From NCBI GenBank assembly GCA_001574975.1, contig KQ965743.1, positions 371,660-435,659 on the forward strand: a stretch of DNA of 64,000 bases. The letters run 5' to 3'. Under the pieces are notes generated by a model that ran no database searches, was not told where the DNA came from, and was given only the letters and a program-made list of their open reading frames with translations. Source of the DNA: Gonapodya prolifera JEL478 (lineage: Eukaryota; Monoblepharomycota; Monoblepharidomycetes; Monoblepharidales; Gonapodyaceae). Shown one piece after another: positions 32,007-42,545 of this stretch; positions within the stretch are counted from its first letter, which is position 1; each line of letters begins with the position of its first letter. The translations under genes were made by a program, and so were the position numbers.

Positions 32007-34893
32007 CTATCTTTCCTGTAAAATATATTCTTCCTCAATGTCATCATTGGGGTGAGAAGAACGTGCAGAATCATGCAAGATGACTTCTTCGCTCGCGTAC
32101 CCCAAGATCCAGTATGTTGGAAGGGTGGTCCCAGACACCGATTTAACACGATGCGGATCGAAATCTATGTATCTTTCGTGGCATATTGGGCGGTTAGATA
32201 GACAAAAAGGTAGAAATGACACAACTGCACAAAGCACACGTACTCTGGGCCTTCCACAACAAACGCATTTAGTCCAGACAGAGTATGGACAATAGTATCA
32301 GAAACATGTATGCATCCCGGCTATGAAAAAGAGGGATGCAATTAAAGAATGCGACGGGAAGGGGGTCCCCAACCTACCTTTGAGGTCATTTTGAGCTCAA
32401 TCGCGACATCTATTGCATCCCCAGCAATAAACCATTTCGATGTTGAAGATGCAAGAAAGTCGCTCCGCATTGCGCGACTATCTTCATCCAGAGGCGAAAC
32501 TGTAACGTCGGAGAAGACTGCTCCCGGCGAATCAACACCAGTTTCGAGGTATGCTACCGCTGCACTCGACATGTGCGCGCCTATCCGAAAGTCGAGCGAT
32601 GTGCCAGATTTGTGAACAAAATTTAGAAGTTCCAAAGCGAATTCGATTGCACGCCGACAATCTCTTATTGTACCCTCAGAAGTTTCAACGGGGAATCCTG
32701 CAACAGCTATGTACGTTTCGCTAACGTAAAGTGGAGCAATCAGCGGCGGAATGACAGAAAAGCGTTCTATAATATATCGCTCACCCCAAAATGTCTGTGC
32801 GCGTCATTTTATATCTGGTTGTTATTTCATCACATTCACTCCACAGGGATCGGATTGTTCTAAGAATCGAGGCGCTCTACTCTTCCGCTCCGTTATACGA
32901 CTCGATTCTGCTGCCCGCAGTCGATATCACTCACGTCTTTTCCGGTACCCCATTGATCAAAATTGGCCACATCGATGGTGACCACTGTAACATAAGGCAG
33001 CGCCCGCGCCCGGTCTACAAAGATCGATTTCTCAAAGCCACTGATGGAGCATTCTCAAGTTTCACCAAAGATCATCGTTGAAGGCGCCCGTAACCACTCA
33101 CCGACCCAATGCGGTCAAAGGTACGTTTACATGAACTTCTTTCCCCAACATTTCAACCATTTTCTCAAGTCTTTTGGAACGGCGAAAGAGAGCTTCTTCC
33201 CGTCGATAACGATCAATTAATGATAGTTCACTGAAGAAAAGAAAGTTTGTTGAACGGAAAGGGTGATTTGCTCAACAAATATCACTCACAAGTTTGCGTT
33301 AGTGAGAATGAAGGTCTGAACAGGTACTCTGATGAGATCATGGAAACGCCAAGTGATTGCAAAAGCCCACCAAAAACACTTTTGCGACAACCTTTGCCAC
33401 GAAAAATTTTACGTGGTTTCTGGTTTGCGAGGTAGAACAAAAAACATACATCTGCACATGAAAATCCAGCTTCAAATGTGGCGAATGAAATCAGTTCACA
33501 TATAAGTGCTATGAGCAGATCTCCGAATTCAGAACTTGAGCAGACTAATGTGGTACACCGATCGTGCTCACCCACAAACAAGACCGGAAAAATGCACCAC
33601 GCCCCAACGCAAAAAAACCAGGCGAGTTTGAGTGACTTCGAATCCACGATTCCGTCCAATTCATCATCATCAATTGATGCCGCTTCGAATTCAGGAACAT
33701 CTTTGCGGCTAGACTCTGGCCGCGATGCTGCTTCTTTGGCTAATCTCCAGCGAATAGCGTTTCCAAAACAGGCATTAAAGTCATCAATGACCACTATGAA
33801 ACAGAGGAACGAGCCAAGAAGAGAAAGGTACGCAAGTGATCTCGGAAGCGCTACTACGAGGAACCTGGAGTATTCAAGAAGGTTCGTGACTTGTGGAGCC
33901 AGATTGCAGGTGTCGCCCACGATCATACCCGAATGCGTGGATCCCGTAGTTGCAGATAATGGGCCAGAAAGTTCCGCGGGCGATTCTTGATCCAGGCTTT
34001 GCTGCTGTCGCACCTGTAATGTCGTGTACCATCAAAAGAATTGATGGGGTGCAAGTTGCATGCTTGAGATACCGTATGGGGTGGAAGCAGTAGGAAACAA
34101 AGGCATCTTTCACGGGCATACTGCCTTATGAATATAAGGTATCTTGGTTAAAAGTGCGCATATACAGCTCACCACGAGAAACAGGATTCAGTCCAAGAAG
34201 CATTATAACGTAAGTAAAAAATGAGCACAAATCCACCTATGAATTATGTTGAGTATGGAGAGATTTGAAGTTGAGCTGCCCCTAGCCACACAAAACACTT
34301 GACGTACTTACTCCAGCCAAGCAGATGGAGAGGTTCGCTTTGACATCATCCGCCGTCGCGAGAGATATGATTGCGAACACTGATCCCGCGAGGAACATGA
34401 GCATCGCGGCAATATGTGAGTTAAGGACAATCTCTTCAGTGTCAGTTCCCCCCAAAGTCAAAGGATTCCAAGGGGCAGGCTGAAGACCGCGGAGATCCGC
34501 CAGTTTATTCAATTCATGGCGCCAGTTCCCACGACCTCCATTCCAACCAAGCTGGATGGTACCCAACAGAATCGCTCCAGTGAGCCAGATAGCCATATGA
34601 TTCCAGAGAAATGTCCGCCTGACATTCTCAGCACGTCCCAGGATAGAATACGGTAAAGTGTTCTTATTAGATTTCCCAGAATGTCTCGATTTCGGTGCTT
34701 TCCGGGACTCCTCCCTCAATGAATTTCCAGCCTGAGGTGAAGTTCGTCGTCTTCGAGGTTTCTCCAGCTTTCCAGAGGGTGCGTTCAGGTCCATGTCTTC
34801 AGTTTCGTCTTGGTGCTGTGGGCCGGCCACAGCATGTGGTTCGCCCGATGGCACGCACAGATAACAGCTGTGGCATCTTCCAACTGAAGTCAT
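32007..34893 (-). CDS. Rhodopsin-nucleotide cyclase fusion (enzymerhodopsin), apparently degenerate at key residues
   Basis: About ten exons. From ATG 34893: a cytosolic N-terminus; an extra helix 'MAIWLTGAILLGTIQLGW'; helix 1 near 'HIAAMLMFLAGSVFAIISLA'; then, after splicing at 34312, 'VDLCSFFTYVIMLLGLNP'; helix 3 'RYLKHATCTPSILLMVHDIT'; helix 4 'WPIICNYGIHAFG/FLVVAL'; helix 5; an acidic loop; helix 6 'WFFCVGAWCIFPVLFVGEH'; and helix 7 'GDLLIALICELISFATFEAG'. A signalling helix (LSLIDRYRREEALFRRSKRL) leads to a class III cyclase domain: 'DRARALPYVTVVTIDVANF', 'TDILGETYIAVAGFP', 'LDFRIGAH', 'KWFIAGDAIDVAIELK' and 'PTYWILGY'. This order defines the rhodopsin-guanylyl cyclases of zoosporic fungi, which steer zoospores. 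Helix 7 has no lysine, and the cyclase lacks the Asn/Arg pair, so classic photoactivated catalysis is doubtful. The exon joins are my own reading; those at 33942/33869 and 33449/33315 matter most. Confidence 0.85.
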
Positions 34894-35092
34894 TTTTAAT
34901 GGAGGTCGCAAGATGTCCCACTGTGAATTTACAAGTAAACAAAAAGAAGCCTTTTTTCCCTCTGCTCTGATTTAAGGTCGTGAAATGATAGAGGAAAAGA
35001 GGAGAAGGTGGCGAGAAAGAAACGGGAGGGAAGACTTCGGCTAAATGGGGGTAAATGGGGCAAATTCAGTCGTACCGACTCAGCGCAGTCGC
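34894..35092. promoter_or_regulatory. Short bidirectional intergenic region
   Basis: Only about 200 bases separate the start codons of the rhodopsin-cyclase gene (-) and the SYLF-SH3 gene (+), so both promoters must share it. It is purine-rich on the + strand (gaaaagaggagaagg and gaaacgggaggg). No TATA box or known operator can be named. Confidence 0.45.
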
Positions 35093-36934
35093 ATGGATTC
35101 ATTTCTGAACAACTCGGCAGTCAAAGCGCTACTCCCCGTCCCGAAAGATGGTGCGTTGTCGATTTACTCTTGTTCGGGCTTTCAAGTCACGATGACGAAG
35201 TCTTACTTCGTTTGCTTGTCTCCTTACATCAAATCTAGTGGGAGGAGAAGCGAAGCGCGCCGCAAAGTATCTCGCAAAAGGTCTGTTTTGAACACTGCTC
35301 TTATCATTTTCACGAAGATTCAAACGACGATGGGCTCCAACCACAGTTGCTCAAGTCGGTGAATGGACGGGTGTGGCCACGAAGGTCTCGGAGAAAATTC
35401 AAATTCCACCAAGCATAATCAGCAACGCAAAAGGATTGGCAGTATTCAAGGTTTTGAAAGTAAGAATTTTAGGCCCCCTTCACTCTGTCACAAGCACAAC
35501 ACGGATCCACGGATCACAACCTGATAATCGGGGTTGCAACGGATTCACCTTCCAACACGGTCATTATTGATTCGTTGTCTTTTCGATCAGGGGGGTTTCA
35601 TTTGGTCTGGCCGGATAGGCTCTGGGCTCTGCGTCGCGCGACTTCCCGATGGGAGTTGGTCGGTGAGTTTGAACTTTCTATCTCTGCACTGGAAGAACAA
35701 CATGAAATTTCTCCTTACTTTATGTTTGTTAGGCGCCTGCTGTCTTTGGCATGTTTGGTGTTGGTGTAGGAGGGCAAATCGGAGCTCAGCAGACCTACTT
35801 GGTCCTCGTTCTGAACACCGAGGCAGGTATCTCGGCATTTTCTAGCCCCGGAAATGTAACTCTCGGTGCTGACATAGGCGGTAAGTGGGTTGTGACTGAC
35901 GTGTTCGAGTTTTGCGACCTGATTTTACTCTCCTGACAGTCTCCGCGGGTCCAATCGGACGTGAAGGCTCGGTATCTGGTGCCGTTGTCGGTTTCGCTCC
36001 CATCTACTCCTATTCCAAGACGCAAGGACTCTACGCTGGAGTGTCACTAGAAGGGACCGTGATATTTGAGCGACGCGATGCAAATTCCAAGTTCTACGGA
36101 CACAAGGTTACCGCGGCAGAAATTCTTAAAGGCAAAGTTCAGCAACCCCTGGAGGCGAAGCCGCTTTACAACGCAATTGCTGCGATAATGCGTGGTGACC
36201 TGTCAGAAATTATGGGTCTCGATGGTCGACAGCCTGGCGCGCGCGGCGGCGACGATTCAGACGATGAACCTGCGTCTCCTGTAAGGGCACCTGGAGGCTA
36301 CCTTGACTCCGGCGCAGGCTCTGCCCCATCCACACTCGGTCGCTCACCCGCTAGCCTGAATCGTTCCGCAACGACGACTGCCGCAACTCGTGTGTCGCCG
36401 CCAGCGTATTCGACAGTTTCCTCCACAACTACAAGAGATGAGGATCGCGACCGGAAGACACCGGCTTATACATCTATTGCAGCGGCAGCGGCGGCTCGTG
36501 GAGGAGGAGGGCTCAGTGCGGGTGGTGCCTCTGTTCAAAGAAGTCAAAGTGATCGGAAACCACCCCCGCCACCCCCTCCCCGGAAACCTGACAACTTGCG
36601 GTCGAAGGACATGGTCACAGCAGTTTGTAAGCTGATCGTTTGGTATTCCTAAACAAGTCATTTGTGCCACCCTGTAATGAACATTGTTTTACAGACCCAT
36701 TTGAAGGTCTCCAGCCAGGCGACCTTGATTTAGTTCCAGGTGAGACTTATGAAGTCATTGAGAGGACAGCAACGGCGGACGGGTGGTGGAAAGGGAGGAA
36801 TCCGAGGAATGGAAAAGAAGGTGTTTTCCCCGGTTAGTATTTTGATTAATGAGAGCTACAAGTCACGTCTGAAATCTTACTTGCTCTTTTGTGTCGAATT
36901 GATGACAGGGAACTACGTGAAGGACAATAAATGA
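35093..36934 (+). CDS. SYLF (YSC84) domain plus SH3 domain protein, LSB3/LSB4-SH3YL1 family
   Basis: Adaptor of endocytic actin patches. About seven exons: 35093-35150 encodes 'MDSFLNNSAVKALLPVPKD', and a donor there joins to 'VGGEAKRAAKYLAK' (about 35240-35280). Then follow 'VATKVSEKIQIPPSIISNAK' plus 'GLAVFKVLK', 'GGFIWSGRIGSGLCVARLPD', 'GMFGVGVGGQIGAQQT' plus 'YLVLVLN', and 'VSAGPIGREGSV'. These are the hallmark blocks of the SYLF domain, which binds phosphoinositides and actin. A Ser/Pro/Ala-rich linker with a polyproline run (about 36560-36590) precedes an SH3 domain: 'LQPGDLDLVPGETYEVIE', 'DGWWKGRNPRNGKEGVFPGNYV', missing only the typical leading ALYDY. It ends VKDNK at 36934. The architecture is the same as yeast Lsb3/Ysc84. 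It shares its upstream region with the rhodopsin-cyclase gene. Confidence 0.9.
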
Positions 36935-37491
36935 GAGTTCGGGTAAATTGAAGTTGTGTAGAATCGTCACACCCTCAACCGTAATACACATTGTTTGCTG
37001 TCTTGGACCAACGGGGAGACATATACGGAGTCCGACCTATCGGGCTAGAACCTCTCACCTCCGCGACACCCCTTTCCGCGCGACTATCGTTCTGGGACGA
37101 GGTGCCTCACGTTCATCTTCATCTGTCCTCCTTTGCACTGCGATCCGGATTGTCGTGAACTTTTGAGTGGCAGCTGGTAGAACATCATAGGAGAGGAAAG
37201 AAGACGGTGAGCTCTCTTGGCTGGTTGGGACGCCGGTGGCTGACGCGTACTAAGCATATACTCACCTTCATGGATGCGACAATGGGCATACAAATTCTTT
37301 TAAACTCTTGTTGGGACCACAATCGATGCTTCAATGTCCTTGCTGCTGTGACCGTTGGTTCAGTACGTGACAGAATACCACACCTTCCCAACTCAGCAGC
37401 TTGGTTGTGAAGTACACTTTCCCGGCACTTCCTACAACGCCAATAGGCATCTACATTACTTCCCCGTTATCTCAACGCGAATCTCACGACG
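36935..37491. other. Intergenic region between the SYLF-SH3 and Ral genes
   Basis: About 560 bases with no supportable coding exon. It contains the 3' end of one + strand gene and the upstream region of the next. The splice-like strings around 37205 (gacggtgagctc) could belong to a non-coding 5' exon of the Ral gene; there is no further evidence. Confidence 0.35.
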
Positions 37492-38091
37492 ATGCCTAAA
37501 AAGTCAAAGCACCCCTCCGACCTCCCCCTTCACAAAATCATTATGGTCGGATCTGGTGGGGTCGGCAAATCCGCTCTTACACTTCAGTTCATGTACGGAG
37601 ATTTCATCGAGGAGTACGATCCTACGAAAGCGGATTCTTACCGCAAAAAGGTTGTCCTCGACACACAGGAATGTTTTATTGATATTTTGGATACCGCTGG
37701 CCAAGAAGAATACGCCGCCATTCGGGACAACTACTACCGTTCGGGAGAGGGCTTCTTTGTAGTCTTTTCTATCACAGAAGCGGAGTCGTTCAGTCATGCG
37801 CAAGAGTTTCGAGATCAAATTTGTCGTGTTGTGAACGACGAAACAGTGCCATTTGTTCTAGTTGGAAACAAGTCAGACTTGGCACACTTGCGTAAAGTTA
37901 GTCCTCGAGATGGCGAAGCAAAAGCCAAAGAATGGCAATGCCCGTACATCGAGACCTCGGCCAAGACCAAGGAGAACGTTGATTTGGCTTATCAGACGCT
38001 GATGCGCAGCATTAGGGACAGAAAAGAGAAGGTGCATGGGAAAAGTCACGGTGGGAAGAAGGAAAAGAAGAGTGGCTGTGAGATCATTTGA
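37492..38091 (+). CDS. Ral-type small GTPase
   Basis: A single uninterrupted exon of 199 residues. The G-box motifs are complete: G1 '[10 protein letters not shown]', G3 'DTAGQEEY', G4 'NKSD' and G5 'ETSAK'. The effector region '[18 protein letters not shown]' and '[20 protein letters not shown]' match Ral rather than Ras or Rap: [12 protein letters not shown] is the Ral effector loop, which recruits the exocyst subunits Sec5 and Exo84 in animals. A basic tail ([13 protein letters not shown]) ends in CEII, a CAAX prenylation box. It would act at the plasma membrane in exocytosis and polarity. Ral is, to my knowledge, generally absent from Dikarya but kept in early fungi, which supports the zoosporic placement. 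The absence of introns contrasts with nearly all neighbours. Confidence 0.92.
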   Translation: MPKKSKHPSDLPLHKIIMVGSGGVGKSALTLQFMYGDFIEEYDPTKADSYRKKVVLDTQECFIDILDTAGQEEYAAIRDNYYRSGEGFFVVFSITEAESFSHAQEFRDQICRVVNDETVPFVLVGNKSDLAHLRKVSPRDGEAKAKEWQCPYIETSAKTKENVDLAYQTLMRSIRDRKEKVHGKSHGGKKEKKSGCEII

Positions 38092-38253
38092 ATTGCATCG
38101 CAATTAGTCTCATATTATATGTAGAGTGAAACTACGATTTTTGGAGATTGGTGCCATCGGAGAATCTGCGTCCATTACCGACCACACCACGGCCGCGGAT
38201 ATAATTTGGTGATATATCCCTTCCGAACCGTCACCAAATTATTGATTGCACAC

Positions 38254-40756
38254 ATGAGCAACACAAAAATTGCAATCATCGGTACGATACACTGCGACTG
38301 GAGCACCTTCAGATCCGATCTCACTTCAAATCGTTGTGGACTGCTCCCCAATCAGGTGCCGGTGTTTCTGGCCTGTGCATGGCGATTCAGCTGAAGAGAA
38401 TACTGGGGACAGATTCATTTGAAATCTTTGAGTCAGCAGAAGCGGTTGGGGGCACTTGGGTGGGTTTCGGGTTTTGTGGAGAGTGGAACCGACTGATGTT
38501 CTGACGCATCAACCATTTCATCCATAAAGCACCACAATAGGTACCCAGCGTGCGGCTGTGATGGTATGTAGGATGAATGTTAGTCGTCACCATGGGTGTC
38601 TCAGCACGACGTGATGCCACTTTCAAAAAAAGTTCCAAGTCATGTATACCAATTCAGCTTCGCGATGGTAAATTTGCTTCAGAACTTCTTCGACCAAATT
38701 GTATTTCATTGCTCTTCCCAATTTATTTCATAGAACCCTGATTGGACGTCATTCTTTGTTGGCTGGGACGAAATTCGCGCGTGTAAGTGCAACCGTGTCA
38801 GTCGTCAAATCGGAATCTTCATTCGGGATCTGTGACGAAGATATCGAACGTGTTGCAACCGCCTTTGATGTTAAAAAGCGTGAGCGTAACCCTCTACCCG
38901 TTGTTCGACTGACTATCGATATGAAGAGTATGTCCATCATCAGACATCCGCTTCAATACCACACTGCTTTCTGCGAAATGGGACAACGCGGACAAAAAGT
39001 GGAATGTCGTCCTGAGGGACAACACCAGCGGGAAAAGTTTTGAACGAGATTTCAAAATTCTTGTTTCCGCCATTGGGTAGGGGCGAAGTTTTCTCTCTTA
39101 ACCCATCGCCGACCACAAATTGTGCCTCAGGTCCCTGCACCGTCCATTTACTCCTTCGATTGTTGATGCTGATGTTTTTCGTGGGCTCTCTTGGCACACC
39201 GCTCGATGGCGCTCAGATGTTTCGCTTGCTGGGAAGCGAGTGGCAGTCATCGGGAATGGTTGCTCGGCCGTACAGGCAGTCCCCGAAATCTCCAAGGAAG
39301 CCAAGATGATATACAATTTTGCAAGGGAACCACATTGGTTGGTCCCGCAGGTGTGTGTCCGTGTGCGAAAAGGAAGAACGGGAGAGGGGCACTTCTCGAC
39401 ATCGAGTTCCTTCCCCTGTCAGGAAAACGTGACATTTGGACCCGTTGCACACTGGATGTGGGTGCAATACGAGCTCGATGACCAAACTTCTCTCGCTAAT
39501 GACAGAGCCTCACACAGCTTCCGCAATGTTCCCTTCGTTCAACGCCTGCTTTACCTGATGTTGGTCTGGGTTGTAGGTGTGATACTCGTTTGTTCCTGGA
39601 ACCACACTGAGACTTTGTTTTGCTTACGAAGATGGATTCCGGATTTGCAATGCTGAAGAAAGATAGCAAAGTCAATGCAAGATGGCAAAAGGTCTGTGTG
39701 GTCGTTGTGCATGATATGAACTGTGGTTTAGCCCATGACGGTTTCAAGGAACTCAATGACTACATTATTAAAACCGCACCGGAGAAGTACCACAGTTTTC
39801 TTATTCCAAAATACGAAGCTGGCTGCAAGCGCCGTGTCTTCGATACGAAATATCTTTCAAGTCTCCATAAAGAAAACGTAGAACTTGTGACAAGCAAGGT
39901 TTACAAGCTGAATGCGCACGGAATCATTACAGAAGATGGGAGGGAGTTCCCAGTTGACGTAATCGTTTACGCCACAGGGTTTGAAGTAAGTCGCAGCCCT
40001 CCCTGCAGGCTTTTCAAAGCACATCGTTGTTGTTTCTAGTCCCAGAATCCGTTTGGAGAAGCGAAACTTGTTGGTGCGGATGGTGTTGACATCCACGAAC
40101 GTTGGAAACTTGGAGGAGAGGCCTTGCACGGAACTGTCGTTGCCGGCATGCCGAACTTCTTTATTCTAATGGGACCTAATACCGTAACGGGACACATGTC
40201 TGTCATTTGGGTGAGTCGCATGTCAGGTCAATCGCGTAGCGTTCTTACAGGCTTACGTGGATCCCGATTCTTGAGACCACTGAGTGCCAAGTAAATTATG
40301 CGCTCCAAGTAATGGAACCTCTTTTGTCTGGTCGTGTGAAGAGTCTGGAGCCTCGGAAGGATGTGCAAAAAGCATACAACGAAATGCTGCAGCGAAAAAT
40401 GCAGAATCTAGTGGTGGGTGCTCTGTCGGACATTTGTTTCTCGTTCGCCAATTGAAAAAGAGGAGTTGACAGTGGCTAGGCTCTTGCAAGTCATGGTACG
40501 TCAACGAAGCTGGGAAAAATACTACCCTCTACCCGGATTACCAACACACGTTCTGGTGAGTACGCACACACACATTGAGTTTTATGAGCAGCAGACTGAT
40601 TAGAACTACAGGTGGGAGACTCTACGTGTTGACTATTCAGAATATTTGAGCGAGGATGGGAAGCCTTATTGGAGACCCCGTAACATGAAGATGTTAGTTA
40701 CTGTTTCTGGACTTATTCTTCTCGCGGGGCTTCGCTTTTGGCGGAAAGCAAATTAA
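38254..40756 (+). CDS. Class B flavin monooxygenase, Baeyer-Villiger type, with C-terminal membrane anchor
   Basis: NADPH/FAD monooxygenase in about ten exons. '[10 protein letters not shown]' joins at 38281/38355 to '[16 protein letters not shown]' (GxGxSG FAD site). Then come '[14 protein letters not shown]', 'YPACGCD', '[12 protein letters not shown]' and '[15 protein letters not shown]'. The type I BVMO fingerprint FxGxxxHTxxW appears as '[11 protein letters not shown]' (about 39178-39210), immediately before the NADPH-binding '[14 protein letters not shown]'. Later blocks are '[19 protein letters not shown]', 'VIVYATGFE' and '[13 protein letters not shown]'. The protein ends '[17 protein letters not shown]' plus RKAN, a single hydrophobic helix that would tether it to a membrane, which is unusual for BVMOs. 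The substrate (ketone, or perhaps a heteroatom as in FMOs) is unknown. The middle exons (38760-39060) were only partly resolved. Confidence 0.82.
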
Positions 40757-40897
40757 GGGTATCGGAGGAATTTGTGATTTATATAGACTTTTTGTGATTT
40801 TATAACTCTCAACAATCCAAGCCGAAACCTGGGCCTGGTGACAACGCCTCACACGATCAATTTCTCCTCCAACGTCTACCTGGATTCCCTGTGAGGG

Positions 40898-42469
40898 ATG
40901 TCCAGTCCAGGAGACTCCAATTCCCGGCTCATCGATACGATCGAAGACGGGACCTTCGACTTGTTGCAGGTCGCTCTACGGAACGGAGGGGATCCCAACA
41001 CCAGGAAGAGGATCATTTTCAAAGCGCGCTATCTCCTGGAGAAGAATTTGTATACTCACGAAGACAAATATGTGAACGGGACAGACACCCAGTTTGGAGA
41101 GAGCGCTTTAGTCCTTGCAATCAAAAGCCAGAGAGTTGACACCGTCAGGGCGCTTCTCGAGCATGGTGAGCACTCATTTCTCATAATATAGCAAGCTCTA
41201 GTACCGTGCTACCCCTCAATTATTCGGAGTCGCGGGGGGCCTCATGAACGCCGAAACTTGGCATCTCCAATAAGCATCTTGGCGGGTTTTGACTGCACAC
41301 TGATGCTCTCTATTCTTCAGGTGCCGACCCCAATCGCCCGGTTGACTGGCTAATCCCTGACTACCTTAAATCTCGAGACACAGCGAAGAAGTGGGATCAA
41401 GAACGATGGAACACACGATGGGCGGCGCATCGTGCATATCCAAGCGCCTTGGACTTCGCATTGTTCTCTGGACGGGAGAAATTTAACCTGAAAGGCGCAG
41501 TCGTTCAGCTTGACAACCCCACCATGGAACGTCACGTTTGCTCCACCGTGATCCTGTTTCCAAATCCGGACGTTATAAAAGTGATGCTGCAGTTGGGTGC
41601 TATACCTACAGTCACAGCCTACGAAAAGGCAAAAAAACTGGCACAAGCGGACACACCTAATCCAGTATTCCTCCGACTCATCGAAAATGCCCTTCAACCG
41701 AAGATCCATCGCGAATTAATTGCTGCGAATTCTCCACGCGGTGGCGCTCACGCACAACACGTCAATCGATCCCTAAATACGCACGCTACGTTGCATACCC
41801 CAGATCCAACAGTCGCACCTGGAGAACTTCAGCGGCAACTCTCGGAACTACAGCAACTTGTTCAAGAACAGAAATCGCGGATCGAGGAACTCGAAATGGA
41901 GAACCGGAAACTCATTTTTGAGGTCGCGGCGCTAAAACGTGGTGGAGAACCGAGTCCTGGGGCAGCTCCCAGTGTGGTGCCCAGTAGCTCTGAAGGTGAT
42001 CCAGAAGATGCTGAAGGCGACGTTCCCCTAAATGTAGTGCAAGAACAGGTGAAAACGAGGAAGCCCAACTCGGTTAGTGCCAAGTACTCCACCTTGGGAA
42101 ACCAACGTTGTTTGATAATCGCCTCTGATCCAACAGCTCGCTTTCGGTATGATGGGCCAGAATCGAGTTCCATCACCGACACCCCCACAGATTCCGTCTT
42201 CTTTGATTCCTCAGCAGCCGTTTTTCCCAGGAACCATGACTCAAATGATGCCCGGCAATGTCGTACCAATGCAACAAATGCTGACGCCTTACACAGCCTA
42301 CCAGCAAATGAATTTGCCTGGTTTCATGCCTCAATATGCTGGACATGCTCCACCAGGTGCGATGATACCCGGGTCACATCAATCGTTGAATCAGCATGTA
42401 GTTGCACCTGCTGCCTCGGTGGAATCTGCATCTGCCGACTATAGACAATTTATGTTTCGCACTGAATAG
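40898..42469 (+). CDS. Ankyrin-type protein A with coiled coil and Met/Pro/Gln-rich tail
   Basis: Three exons: 40898-41165, about 41322-42048 and 42136-42469; the joins 41165/41322 (phase 1) and 42048/42136 (phase 0) preserve the frame. The N-terminal half has ankyrin-like helical pairs: 'DLLQVALRNGGDPNTRKR', 'GESALVLAIKSQRVDTVRAL' plus LEHG/ADPN, 'RAYPSALDFALFSG' and 'NPDVIKVMLQLGA'. Residues about 270-310 form a leucine-zipper-like coiled coil ('LQRQLSELQQLVQEQKSRIE' and following). The C-terminus is a low-complexity Met/Pro/Gln/Tyr tail like a transcriptional coactivator. The same layout occurs in the opposite-facing gene at 42546-46784, so the two are paralogues. No characterised family is recognised. 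Confidence 0.72.
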
Positions 42470-42545
42470 ACACACTACACCGTGCATGCATTACCGTTGT
42501 TTCGATCGAATAAGTTAAATAATGTTATTTAAGATTATTACTAAT

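Noticed and set aside
33400-33520. Alternative splicing that might restore a lysine in rhodopsin helix 7
   Set aside because: A 48-base intron (gtgaac...gtgcag) and several later acceptors after the strong gtatgt donor were tried. None puts Lys at the retinal position, and the short one would cut the helix in half.
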